Shown piece after piece: positions 1 through 10,835 of a stretch of 64,000 nucleotides of DNA. Position numbers and translations under genes: made by a program. Every line of letters starts with the position of its first letter. The stretch's first letter is position 1. A model generated the notes under the pieces. That model saw only the letters and a list, made by a program, of their open reading frames with translations. It searched no databases and was not told the origin of the DNA. The stretch spans positions 1,178,001-1,242,000 of the forward strand of contig JAHLEZ010000016.1 of the NCBI GenBank assembly GCA_020726505.1, given 5' to 3'. This DNA is from Leptodontidium sp. MPI-SDFR-AT-0119. Taxonomy: Eukaryota > Ascomycota > Leotiomycetes > Helotiales > Leptodontidiaceae.

Positions 1-1367
1 GGGTATGGTGATGATTGGAAGGGAGATTACCCTGCGCATGAAGGTCCGACCTTTGAGAATTAGAATTTGGGTGGTCAGACTGGATTCGGGAAACAAGCAG
101 AAGCCATTTTCATTTGCTATCGTAGTTGCCATTCATGGGCCGATGAAAAAGATAATCTCGCAACTTGACACTTGATTTGAAGCGACTCCAGACAACTGAT
201 AGTACAACATAACATCGAAGGCCCTCACTTTATAGCCTCTTAAAAATCTAATCAATGCACTTTGCAATTTCTGAAAGTATGACACCTTAATTTTCATCTA
301 GAAACGCTCAATTGTCACTTTATTGATGACAACTCAGAGAATGAGCAGATACTTGGCCTGACCTCTGCGAGTAACTCGACTCACTTGCCATCATCTTTGG
401 CTCGGTCTTCAAACACCAGACCTGTGGCACGAGTGTTTGCCCGTGATTGCGACGACGGAATGCTACCGCGACTTGACCAGATCATCCTGTCACCATGCAA
501 TGCAGCCTTCGTATCTGCAAACTTCCCCACACCGCTTGTATGGCCCTAGTTTAACCTGAAATTTGACATTTAAAAATTCTGACACATCTTCATAGGGCTT
601 ATTTTTGACATGGTTCAAATGATTACTACATGCAGATTGTTGTAGAGCTGCTGACTTGTCCAAGGCGTGCATCGATCATGCATAGACTCCACGTCCAACT
701 GTCGCGCTAAAAATCTTGGCTCGTCTACATCCAATCAACCTATGGAGTAAGCCGGTACCTACCTTCCTCATCTATCACGTTTCGTGTGATTGGTGCCACA
801 ACGCCACCACAAGACATACTCCAAGACAACAATACATGTTTCACTATCCTCGGTATGAAGAGAGGCAAAGAAAGGTGGGAGGAAAGCGGAAGAAGATTAC
901 GGCAAACGCAGGCCTCCACTCGCCATTAGTCTACGTTAGTGAAGACCATCTCGAACTAAACCGCTTGTAATTATCCGGACAGTGAGTTGTTTTCTGTGCC
1001 AATCCATATTCGTTATCTATGCTCAGCTCTATCTGACATACATATGAGTGACCGCGTGAATTGATCCGCCGACCCGCGAGTGGAGCCGATAGTCTGTTAC
1101 GATCGCTCAATAATGCAGGTGAGAAGGAACGATGATCTTTAGAGGCAATCATGATAGATCAGCCGATGTATATCGTGCGTAGGAAGTATTGGGCTGATAG
1201 ATGGACCTCGTGATTGCTGGCGTGATGATATGTTCAGCTCGAGAATGCTTGCAGACTTCCTGGGCTGATTGACGATGAGATTCCGGTACATTGCGGTCCC
1301 CTCGATCTAGATACCCTATTGTCTCGTGGAAAGCAATTGCGTGTATAGTTGAGTTGGATCCGTCAAC
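1..1367. other. Intergenic, no gene recognised
   Basis: Mixed-composition DNA upstream of the sedolisin gene. Short open frames occur on both strands, but none has a recognisable motif, a consistent intron pattern or coding-like composition. No RNA gene or repeat was seen. The promoter of the sedolisin presumably lies in the last few hundred bases, but no specific element can be supported. Confidence 0.5.
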
Positions 1368-3805
1368 ATGTTTTCTCTTGTACGAGCGTTATGTTTCATC
1401 TGCTTCTTTTCTGGCGTCTTTGCCCTTCCCAAGACTAGAAGGAACTTTGCTCTTCACGAGAAACGGGAACCAGTTTCTCAAACATGGACCACAATATCAC
1501 GGGCTCATCCCTCCGAGATCCTCCTCGTCAAAATCGGCTTGGCACAAAGCAACCTACACCGGGCAGAGGAATACTTACTCGACATCTCACATCCAAGATC
1601 AGCTAACTTTGGTATGTACATTAAAATTAGAGTGTGATTTTTGTACCTCTGATACTGATTGAATGAAATCTAGGCAAACACTGGACTTCTGAAGAAGTTG
1701 CGAACACTTTTACGCCGTCGAAAGAAAGTGTTGATGCTGTCGTGGATTGGCTTCTTGAATCCGGTATTGATGCTGAAAGACACACTTTCTCGATAGGTAT
1801 GGCTTTAGTTTGTTTACTTTTCTTTAGAAAAGTATATCTGCCCCAATGTTATCCCACAAATACTTCAGGAACTCTGTTTTCTCACCGGTTATCATCTCTC
1901 GCGCAAGCCTTTGGCGTTTCCAATGACAGTTCCAAAGTTATTGCTGAGTTCTGACCGAGGCAAAGGTCGAAACTGGATTTTGTTCAATGCCACTGTAAAT
2001 GAAGCGGAGTCATTGTTTAACACAGAATATCATTACTTCAAGGATGAGACATCAGAGGGTTACCACATCGCATGTGACGAATACTACCTACCAAAACACG
2101 TGCAAAGGCATGTTGATTTTGCAGTAAGTCACGGCAGTTATAAGCACACTTTGAAATGGAAGACTGATCTCAAGAAACAGATGCCAACAATCCAATTGGA
2201 AGGGATGCGGCCAATTGAGAACATGAATTTGGGCATTAGACCTTCTATCGTCGGTCTCACAGGTCTTGACAATTGTTACGAACTCATTACTATTGAGTGT
2301 TTACGAAAATTATACCAGTTCACGGCTGGCAACACAAGTACGTGTCACCTTCGCCTCAATAAATAGATATACCTGTCAAGTATTTCTTCAGATTCAAATT
2401 CAGAAGTCGCTGACTCTGCAACAGGTGCACCTGGGAATGAAATCGGAATCCCTGCATTTGGCAGCTACCTCTATCCTCCAGATTTGGAACAATTCTTCCA
2501 AAACTACACCACACAACCAATCCCCAAATCAGTCTTTCCGGAGTTCGTTTCCATTGATGGTGGTGAGCGCTGGGACGATTCTTTTACGTTCGGCAGTGAA
2601 GCCACACTTGATGTCCAGATTGCGTATTCCATGATCTACCCCCAGGGTGTGCGTCTTTACCAAGTTGGTGATGTCAATACGGCTTCCGATGGTACCTTCA
2701 ATACTTTTCTGGATGCATTAGATGGTTCCTATTGCACGTATCTTGGTGGCGATGACCCCGATAACGACGCCGTGTATCCAGATCCAAAGGGGAAAGGCTA
2801 CAGTGGGCCCCTCCAGTGTGGTGGAGCCCCCCGAAGTAATGTTCTTTCGTTCTCGTACCTTCAAAGTACGTATGAATCTACCCTTGAAATCTCGGAGATC
2901 TGAAATCAGGGTTATTTTCCTTTGTTGATTCTGATCCTGATCCATTGTATACTAAAGTCTTAACTAGTCGAAGCGGCCCTTCCAGTTTCCTACCAGACTC
3001 GGCAATGTCACGAATGGTTGAAACTTGGTTTGCAAGGCATAAGCGTGCTCTTTGCGAGTGGTGACTCTGGTGTTGCCAATCGCTTTGGTATGGGGAAGGA
3101 CAACAGCTGCTTGAAGCCACTAGGTGAAGGACCGAACATTGACGTCAACGGATCTGGATTTTCTCCTTCCTTCCCCTCGAATTGTCCTTGGGTGACTACA
3201 GGTACTTTTTGAATTTTACACAACCTCTCGCTTCGAAGCAAGCTAACATGAACGAACAAGTGGGCGCAACATTTCTCAAAGACCATGATATCAATAACGG
3301 CGAGGTGGCAGTCGCACTGCCTTTTGCACCCAATCCCAAGCGAGACTATTACTCCGGTGGTGGATTCTCAAATGTTTTCTCACAGCCATCCTACCAGGCT
3401 GAGGCCGTCTCTAACTACCTTACCACATATCCCCCACCGTACGGAGAACACATCTTCAACAGAAGTGGTCGTGCATTTCCAGATGTCTCAGCAATCGGAC
3501 TGAATGTATCAGTCGTTCTCGGGGGCGGGGTCACAGTTGCGGGTGGCACAAGCTCATCGACGCCTATCTTCGCAAGCATCATCACTTTGCTTAATGAAGC
3601 TCGAATTGCTGTGGGAAAGAAACCCATTGGATTCTTGAATCCAATCCTTTACGCCTTTCCTGAAGCATTCAATGATATCACGGAGGGTAGCAATCCAGGC
3701 TGTGGGACTGACGGCTTTCAAGCTCAGCCAGGGTGGGATCCGGTGACTGGGCTGGGAAGTCCGAACTATCCGATGCTCGAAAAGATATTCGTGAATCTAC
3801 CTTGA
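1368..3805 (+). CDS. Secreted sedolisin / tripeptidyl-peptidase (MEROPS S53), seven exons
   Basis: Exons read as 1368-1611, 1674-1796, 1960-2123, 2181-2337, 2392-2865, 2968-3201 and 3261-3805, joining in frame to 646 aa. Introns are 54-163 bp, GT..AG, several with clear branch sites (GCTAAC before exon 7, CTGAT before exon 4). The ATG at 1368 is followed by a signal peptide ending near FSGVFALP. A prodomain fills roughly the first 210 residues. Catalytic residues of the sedolisin Ser-Glu-Asp triad are visible: Glu299 and Asp303 in SEATLDVQ, Ser563 in GGTSSSTP, and oxyanion Asp420 in ASGDSG. The C-terminal calcium site is present (DITEG, then GWDPVTGLGSPN). Family knowledge: such enzymes are secreted acid peptidases that remove tripeptides or cut internally, used in nutrition and host digestion. 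The start of exon 3 is uncertain: an acceptor at 1929 (CAG) would add ten residues; 1959 (GAG) gives the more family-like junction. No premature stop: this gene looks functional. Confidence 0.9.
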
Positions 3806-4087
3806 ACTGTTAAGTTGATATCCAGGGGATGTTTCAATTAATATGATTCTTTTTATAGCTTTACTTGGTGGGTATTGATAACCACCGCGGATGATCTCTC
3901 GAAGAATTCGAAGAATTTTTACACGTTCCTTAACACTCAAGTTTACTGTACAAATTCTGAGATAAAAATGAGTTTGTAGGATCTAGATTCTCGATTATGT
4001 GAAAACATTGCAGAATTATAAAGAATTGCATTTAATAAAACTAACTGAGACATAAAATGTAAATTACTTGGTATTTCTGGAACTTAA

Positions 4088-4830
4088 GTTATCGTTGTTC
4101 GCACCATGGTACAGCCGTACTTCTTAGTAACATTTACCCCCTCGCCTTCATCCTTCTCGATTTGCTCTCTTAACTCCCTATTCTTCTCCTCTACCCATGC
4201 TTTACGTTTCTCCAAACTCTTATCCGTATCGTCCGACTTTCTAGAAGCGAGCGGAGGATCGAAAAGCTTCCGATGATTATTACCTTTCGCTTATTCACAC
4301 CACGGAACTTATCCTCCTTTTCCTAAGACCACGGCTCTAAGTCATGCAGCTCCTTAATCTGGCGTAGACTAAGTCCGATGGCATCAATCACGTCGTACTT
4401 GTAGGGTTCGGAAAAAGAGCGCAGGATACCGTTACTACCGAGGTCGTACGTGCCCATTAAATCTCGATTTATAAAGGACATGGCTACCATGGCTAAGATC
4501 TCTTTTAGGGTACTCTGGCCGGCTATGATTAGCAAACTCAGTCCTCTAATCGGGCTACTTATTATAGCTAACTTGATCCGTCATGTTGATTCGCTAACTG
4601 AGAGAAAGTTGAAACGATTCCCAGTGGATAGGAGTAGTTGGAGCCCGTTTAAGCCTTCTGCTCTCTTCCTCTTCCTTTGCATGTTCGAGGTTGTGTATGT
4701 AGTCGGTTATTCGATTCGATGTCTCTTGACAACGTCGACAAGCCGTTGCTTTCGGAGGGTGCTTCAAAGAGCAGGTCGAAATCGCAAATGATCCCAAACT
4801 CGAAGATGATTTAGTTGAAGGAGAGGGGGA
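4088..4830 (-). pseudogene. Decayed protein-coding gene, family unknown
   Basis: On the minus strand, coding-like text appears in successive frames: 4797-4594 (Cys pair ACRRCQETSNR, then a charged helix NLEHAKEEEESRRLKR), 4535-4323 (GQSTLKEILAMVAMSFINRD ... IGLSLRQIKELHDLEPWS) and about 4270-4090 (LFDPPLASRKSDDTDK followed by a charged helix EEKNRELREQIEKDEGEG). The frames differ, so at least two frameshifts or lost introns separate them. The last part ends in a stop near 4091. I do not recognise the family; the high charge of the end suggests a coiled coil. It sits at the edge of a RIP-like AT desert, which fits decay of an old gene. Confidence 0.5.
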
Positions 4831-7780
4831 TCTAAAGGCGATATCAATCGTCCTATTGTCACTGTCGCTTTTAATACTGCGAAAAGGCTTAATTAATTGC
4901 TCTTATAATTGCTCTCTCTAAAATTAAGCTCGGCACGGAATCCATCAAACTAAAGCTTTTAGCGTACGAGTACTCCTCGAAGCGAACCTAAAATCGCAGC
5001 TCTTATTAATTCCTAAAAGCTTATGTGAGAAGTATCCTCGAGGCGCCGGCAAAAATTAGTTATATCTCGATAATATATCCCGTCGCCTTAGTCATATTAA
5101 AGCGCAAATGGCGTAGTTGTTAGTAGGAGAGGTACCCCTAGGTAAAGAATCCAAGCCTCGTAAATGTATATAAGTTTAATATAGCGAGGTAACGCGAGGT
5201 ATCCGACTCGACGCGTCTGATGCCTAAGTCGGCTCGCAAATCCTTGATTTGTATAAGAATTAGGTAGGTGATGTAGGAGGGACGAAGCTTAATAACTATA
5301 TAATAAGAGAAGTAATATATAGTAAGGTACGAGAGAGATTTTAAGTTAAGAAATTGCGAATCGATTAAATTTAAAGATATTATATATTTAAAGAGTATAA
5401 AAAGTCAAAAGGGGGGAAGAGAAAAAAGTGTATTAAATAAAACTTTATAAAAGTATCTAATTATCGAATGATTTTTAAGTGTTAATTTCTTTTATGTAAA
5501 AAGAGTTTATTTAATTAAGTAATGAAGAACTAATTAAAAGTATTCTTTACTATAGTGCTTTTTTATTATCTATTTTAATCTTTTCTTTTTGTCCTCTTTT
5601 CCCAAAGATTCGATTTCAAAATTAATATCGCTAAAGTTTATTTTAACCTGTACTTCTTATTACTAACAATTATTATTAGTGATTTTAAACTTTTTTAAAA
5701 GCTAAGTTGTGGATATTAATAAAAGTTGTAATTTTCCAAATTATGTTTATATTAACACGAGCTAGATTGTTTAAACTTTAACGATTATATAGAACGATTA
5801 ATGTTTTAATAAAGGAGGATAGAGTTATAATATGTATAATATAAATTATGTTATAAACACGGTAATAACTATCTTAAAGCGAGATTAATTATCAAATATG
5901 TATATAAACTTTACTTCTTATTTACTCTTTTCCTTTTCTTTTGCTTATTTTAAATTTCTCGAAGCTTTAGAACCTCAATTGTTGATTTGCTTACCCTTTT
6001 GACTAATGCTCGTAGAAGGCTGAAGAAGTACTATGTTTTTATAACCTAAAAAAGCACTTAATCTTTTTTTTTTTCCGATTTACTTCTAAAGGCACCACTG
6101 ATTACTTACCACTATATTATCACAAATTAGCTCAGATCAATATCCAGGAAGTCGAATAGGAGTGAAGGCCTACTCCATTATTAAGTAGCTAAGGTCCTTT
6201 GGTTGACTTTTATAATTTAAAGATAAGTTGAGTTACTTCTCATAGTATAACATGTTATATTAAATAGTAATGTTATTGTAAAAGCTTGTGGTAAAATAAG
6301 TAATATAAAACGAGAGAAAAGATGTGAGAAAAAATAAAATAAAATAAAAGGTGGGAGGGCAAATATAAAAAGGAAATAAGAGATAAAGATAAAAAGAGAT
6401 TACGGCAAAAGAGCGCCTTACTTGCGATAGCCTTACTACTTATGCGCCTAAAGGTTTATGTACTGAGTTATTCGCTATTCTTAACAAAGGGGGAAATAAT
6501 AAATAAAGAAAAGAAACTCGATTAGTAGTTGCCCCTTTATCCTTTAATATTAATGTTAAGCATTTGCGAATTATAAGTAAACGTACAAATCTTGTGAAAC
6601 GGAAATGGTAGACTTTTTAATAGCGGAAGTAAAAACTTGATTGTAAGGCTGAAGTTTTATTAAAGATTTGCGAGAGGTAAGTGAAGGAACTGATACTTAG
6701 AGGGGAAAACGGGATACTTTTTAACCGTAAAGGTAAAGTATCGACGCTGAGGGAGATATAAATGCTAGAGATATGTAAAATGTGAGCGAAGAAATCGATA
6801 CTTAGAGAAGAAAACAGGAGACTTCCCCACGGGGAAGGTAAACATTTATAAATAATTCCAAAATGTGAGCGAAGGTATTACTGCAACAAAGATACATGTA
6901 AGACTTCCTAGCAGAGTTGCCCATATTTAAAGTCTTTAACTTCCACATCTTTTCATCTTTTTAGCCAAATGAGACCGCCACCTTGCTTGAAGCATTAACT
7001 ACTCTAACATTTTACCTTATTCAACATATTAAATCAATCAGTAAAAAAGGAGCTACTAAAATAGCGTAGGTGTTATCGAAGTCGAGCCACTTTCATAGCT
7101 GTCTAACCAGCTAGCGGTAAAGATAGCCTTTCAAATTTAATACACTATTAATTATATAAAAGGAGGCATACAAACTTCTTTACCTCGAATCCAGGTAATA
7201 AACCTTGCCTTAGAGACACAAGAGAGAATTCAGGTGACTAAGGATAGTGTCCTCGCAAGCAGGGAGTGTTTTCCTAAGGCTTAGGGGGGTATAAGGGCAA
7301 AGAAGGACGGTATTCTAAAGAACTATTAGCAATGAGAGCCGCAAAGGAGTAATTTGGTAAAGAAGAGTTGTATCTTAGAGAGCTACAAATAGGTACTAGA
7401 TACGAGGGGAGTAGTCGGTTAAGAAGCATCGTATGCCATAATATCTTATAATCACCTCATATCAGTTACATCAAAATCCTACTATTGGAAGCTTGATATA
7501 TTCAGCCCCCCGGCTCTGATAGAATCGCAAGAACGCGTCCGTCAATTGACCAATTACGACACAACTAAACAAAGGAACTGATCCCTTGTAAAAACATAAA
7601 ATAAGGCATGTCTATAGAAAACAATACGTCCTTATGACTCCTTCAAACACTCACAGCCTTAGTCTTGCAATGATAATCGTCCCTCCCATTGCCTATCCAC
7701 TCTGAACTCGATGATATGAAAGTAGAGCTAAGTCCGTCCGAACCTTACCCATAGCATCCGGAGTGACCTTGATCAAAGCC
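4831..7780. other. AT-rich, RIP-like desert
   Basis: About 3 kb of AT-rich DNA, rich in TA and poor in CA/TG. No open frame above 60 codons and no recognisable protein text in any frame. It contains a decayed tandem repeat (annotated at 6580-6880). It probably represents one or more transposons mutated beyond recognition, but no terminal repeats were found. Confidence 0.6.
6580..6880. repeat. Degenerate tandem repeat, period about 100 bp
   Basis: Near-copies of one phrase recur: GTGAAGGAACTGATACTTAG then GGGAAAACGGGATACT near 6680, GTGAGCGAAGAAATCGATAC then AGAAAACAGGAGACT near 6783, and AATGTGAGCGAAGGTATTAC near 6862. A weaker copy (AAATGGTAGACTTTTTAAT) lies near 6600. Differences are mostly transitions, so the array is probably RIP-decayed. 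No coding role is visible. Confidence 0.4.
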
Positions 7781-8156
7781 TCGACCCTCATTAAACGTTT
7801 CTTATCTCCTTCCTCATCCTAGCGTAGTCTTAACCTCCTCCTCCTCACCTTTCTCCCAATGTATTACACGCATCCGCTGCCTCTGCCATAACCCTTCCAG
7901 CTTCCCTAGTATCCCACGCACCCGCTGCCTTCGCACTCCCCGCTTGGCCTTTGGTAAACGTACCGTATTCGGTGCCTTGGTGTCGCCTGCTGTGGTCGCC
8001 CGCGCATCCGTATAGATCCTGCACACGCTCTTACGCTTAGGTCGTAGTTTTCTCACCTGCCAGAGAAATAGAAGTCAGTAGGGCCTAAGGGCAGATTCTC
8101 GACAGTGAGATTGACGTACGTCTTGGACGGTGAGTAAGCCTTGGAAATGAAGGGGC

Positions 8157-8268
8157 TTTCTTTTCTCTGAGCATTGGAAGGGGAGGAGGAGGGTTGAGTC
8201 GCCCGCCTGCACGAGCACCAGCACCAGCACCAACAATTAAGCATAGGCAGCCTGATCAGGGTCCTCCC
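8157..8268. repeat. Diverged direct repeat, copy 1
   Basis: Matches 8578-8692 in order: AGCATTGGAAG, then CGCCCGCCTGCACGAGCACC, then AGCATAGGCAGCCTGATCAG, then GGTCCTCCC. Copy 2 reads AGCATTGGAAG, TTGCCCGCCAGCCAGACAGC, GAGCACAAGCAGCTTGTCTG, then GGGCCCTCC. Similarity is patchy, so an old duplication. Function unknown. Confidence 0.5.
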
Positions 8269-8577
8269 GTTTCGTCTATTCGTCCGTTCTCTTGCCTGTC
8301 TGTCTGTCTGTTGAATGGAAGCTCAGTCCGTCTAACGGCCGAGGTGTTTGCTGGGCTATTTCATTTCAAGGGCAGGCCGGAAAGGTTCTCCTACAGGGTA
8401 GACGTGGTAAGTGAGGGAGGGAGTGAGGGAGAGAGTGAGTGAGAGAGGGAGGGAGAGCAGCGCTGCACCAGGTTTTGCTTCGAGGGTGTCTGGTGAGCGG
8501 TGGAGGCCGTGATTTCGAATGCAGCTGGGGTCACTCGGTCGCAGACAATGATCGGAACAGATGCAGCTGCCAGAGTA

Positions 8578-8692
8578 GCTTCTTTGTCTCGAAGCATTGG
8601 AAGAAGGAACGAGTCGGGTTGCCCGCCAGCCAGACAGCATCAGCAATTGAGCACAAGCAGCTTGTCTGACCAGGGCCCTCCTATTCATTGAA
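8578..8692. repeat. Diverged direct repeat, copy 2
   Basis: Second copy of the repeat described at 8157-8268, same orientation, about 420 bp further on. No coding frame is shared between the two copies. Confidence 0.5.
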
Positions 8693-9076
8693 TCCTTAGA
8701 ACAAGGCCATGTCTGTGCAAACAACATTAACAGACGAAGTTTTATTTTTTTGTTTTTTTACAGACGTTTTAAAATCATCTAATAAAGTGAGAAGCCATGT
8801 AGAACAAAAGTCAGATTGGTTTTAGCGTTCTGCACTTGCCTTGATCAGCGCACCTGTGGCTAGGGTAAAGACTTGGCGGCATCGAAGCGAAGATGTGAAA
8901 AGAAAATCATAACCAAGCTTTTACACGTCTTCGTTTCGCTACTCCTAATGGAGCCCCTACTCCACTCCGCCCCGCCCCGCCCCGCCCCTGTACGAGTACC
9001 AGGTATTTCCCCACCCCGCTAGAGCCGAACTGCATGATCATCATCATCATCATCAGCATCAGCATCAAACCTCTCG

Positions 9077-10576
9077 ATGTCACCGCCTGTTCATCCCCCT
9101 CCACAGCTCGAGTCCCGATTGCCATTGCGATCCGGCATCATCATAGGCCCAACACCATTACCTTTGGTCCCCAACACGCACACCAACACCACTGCGAACC
9201 GGCATATCCTCATACGCCACCCACATTATCCCGAAGCAGGCAACCTCCTCCTCAAACTCTTTGCGCCCGATTCTCCTACTGGTGGTCTACAAGTGGGATA
9301 CGTCAAATCGGTCTGCGGAATCATCGCTGGCAACGCAACGGACGGATGGCTCGAGACTTGCCCGGATCCAGACGCAGACGCAAACATAGATGTGGACGAA
9401 GCTCTAGCTCTACATCGACAGCAGCAGCTTCGAATCAACAAACCCTCTCACTCCATCCTCCCACCCGGCCAATACTTCTTCTGCCGCCCCAAATCGAGTA
9501 TCGAAGAGCCCTACGCCATCTGTCCCTGTTTTCGAGAATGGCAATTCCCCCACCACGCACTGCCACCAGACTGGAAACGATTCTCAAGTTATTTTACGCC
9601 TTCCACATCCGCGAAACAACTTTCGGCGTCGGGCCTTTCCATTGCATTGGCTTTGAGAGATGGGACATGCAGGATCAGTGGCAGCACCGAAGGGACGCAG
9701 AAGGCGCATATTGTACCCAAGTCGGAATCGGAATGGCATGAGGCGAATGGGATGAATCAATACCACGTCGATCCGACACGCAGCATAGACGAAGACCTTG
9801 CGAACATACTCCTCCTGCGGGCAGATCTCCATATCAATTTCGATAAGTCGAAGTTCACAATGATCCCCAAATCCGTCACCGGAGACGATACACCACAGGT
9901 TGTGACCCACCTCGTCGAGACGTCTGATGAATACGAATACCTCTATCACAACCGCGCTGTTTTCGAACTGAGCCAGATACGGATAGAACTTCTCTTCGCA
10001 CGGCTAGCATGGACGGTCTTTCCTTTCATAGATGGCTTTTTCGCACATCCGTTTCGGAGACGAGTCGTCGTTACCGAGGACATGAAACCAGTTGAGAAAT
10101 GGTTAGATGGGAAGGAGTGCAAGGAGTTCAGCGTGAGGGGTCGGCGAGGAACAAAATCGAAGAAGCGGGCAAGGTCGACGGCTGGTGGGGGTGAAGAAAC
10201 CGACAAAGTTGATGCTTGTGTCCATGATGATATCGGTACTGCAGCCGACGACGAAGAAGCAGCACCGCGAGACGCCAAAAGACAACGCCCTTCCAAATCT
10301 CGCTCGACGTCCTTTCCCTCCTCTTCGACTTCTCTGCCGAATACACCGCTCTCCTCTCTGGAGGATACTGCTACAAAACAAACTCACAACGACCTGAAAA
10401 GGGCTTGGCTAATGAAAGAGCGCGCGAGGTCAGATCCGAAGCGTGAGTGGGAAGAGGAGGAAGCTTGGGCGCGGGACAAGGCAAGAGAGGATGGGGCTAT
10501 GAACCAAAGTGAGGCTATAAGGCTATTGGAGTTTTATGGAGCGGAGTTTCGCGAGGAAGAAGGAGATCAAGGTTGA
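9077..10576 (+). CDS. HNH endonuclease-domain protein (HNH_2 type), intronless
   Basis: One uninterrupted frame of 499 aa from ATG 9077 to TGA 10574. The N-terminus (1-80) is Pro-rich and then resembles the start of fungal HNH proteins. The nuclease-like core spans about 190-265: GTCRISGS (Cys198), KAHIVPK (His211), then DEDLANILLLRADLHINFD with Asn243 and His252, the order expected of the fungal HNH_2 family (PF13391 type). A second conserved block is at 280-330 (THLVETSDEYEYLYHNR). The tail from about 355 is basic then acidic low complexity (KSKKRAR, EEEEAWARDKARED), plausibly nuclear-localising. Family knowledge: this domain is common in filamentous fungi, with no firm role known; nuclease activity is inferred only from the fold. 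No internal stops and a GC-rich codon choice unlike the RIP-affected neighbours suggest a live gene. Two overlapping plus-frame ORFs are shadows. Confidence 0.85.
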   Translation: MSPPVHPPPQLESRLPLRSGIIIGPTPLPLVPNTHTNTTANRHILIRHPHYPEAGNLLLKLFAPDSPTGGLQVGYVKSVCGIIAGNATDGWLETCPDPDADANIDVDEALALHRQQQLRINKPSHSILPPGQYFFCRPKSSIEEPYAICPCFREWQFPHHALPPDWKRFSSYFTPSTSAKQLSASGLSIALALRDGTCRISGSTEGTQKAHIVPKSESEWHEANGMNQYHVDPTRSIDEDLANILLLRADLHINFDKSKFTMIPKSVTGDDTPQVVTHLVETSDEYEYLYHNRAVFELSQIRIELLFARLAWTVFPFIDGFFAHPFRRRVVVTEDMKPVEKWLDGKECKEFSVRGRRGTKSKKRARSTAGGGEETDKVDACVHDDIGTAADDEEAAPRDAKRQRPSKSRSTSFPSSSTSLPNTPLSSLEDTATKQTHNDLKRAWLMKERARSDPKREWEEEEAWARDKAREDGAMNQSEAIRLLEFYGAEFREEEGDQG

Positions 10577-10602
10577 CACTGAGGACAAAAGTAAGGAGGT
10601 GT

Positions 10603-10835
10603 ATGGGTAGTGTTCATAAAGCTACGGATGGAAATGGTATCAAACCAGCAACTGGTTTGGAGGAAGATGGCGGTACGTGCCCCCAGAGGGACGTTGTGAT
10701 TGTATGTCAAGGCTGTGTAGATGCTAATTGTTGAACCTAGATACTGGCACTCTTGCTGCTCCATCGAATACTTCTGCGACTCCTCCGAATCCGACACCCA
10801 CGTCCCAACGCATCGTACACATCTATGGCCTGTGA
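10603..10835 (+). CDS. Possible small two-exon ORF (about 55 aa), weak
   Basis: ATG 10603, exon 1 to 10672, a good-looking intron 10673-10740 (GTACGT start, GCTAAT branch site, ACCTAG end), exon 2 10741-10835. The product is Ser/Pro/Thr-rich (GTLAAPSNTSATPPNPTPTS) with no known motif. It starts only 30 bp after the HNH stop, so it could also be spliced 3' UTR of that gene. Only the intron signals support it. Confidence 0.2.

Larger units (their letters stand above)
7781..9076. other. GC-richer intergenic stretch with low-complexity DNA
   Basis: Less AT-rich than its left neighbour. It contains a diverged direct repeat, a purine-only stretch (about 8408-8458, GGGAGGGAGTGAGGGAGAGA type), a short CTGT run near 8290, CCCCG repeats near 8970 and a CAT/CAG triplet run at 9035-9066. 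Open frames on both strands here follow the low-complexity composition and show no domain. The HNH gene promoter and 5' UTR must lie in the right part. Confidence 0.45.

Noticed and set aside
8194..8727. Several overlapping open frames on both strands
   Set aside because: They follow purine-rich and CAG/GCC low-complexity DNA and a direct repeat; none has a domain or start context.
9034..9741. 235-codon plus-strand frame overlapping the HNH gene
   Set aside because: Shadow frame of a GC-rich gene: no motif, starts in a CAT repeat, and the overlapping frame has clear HNH residues.
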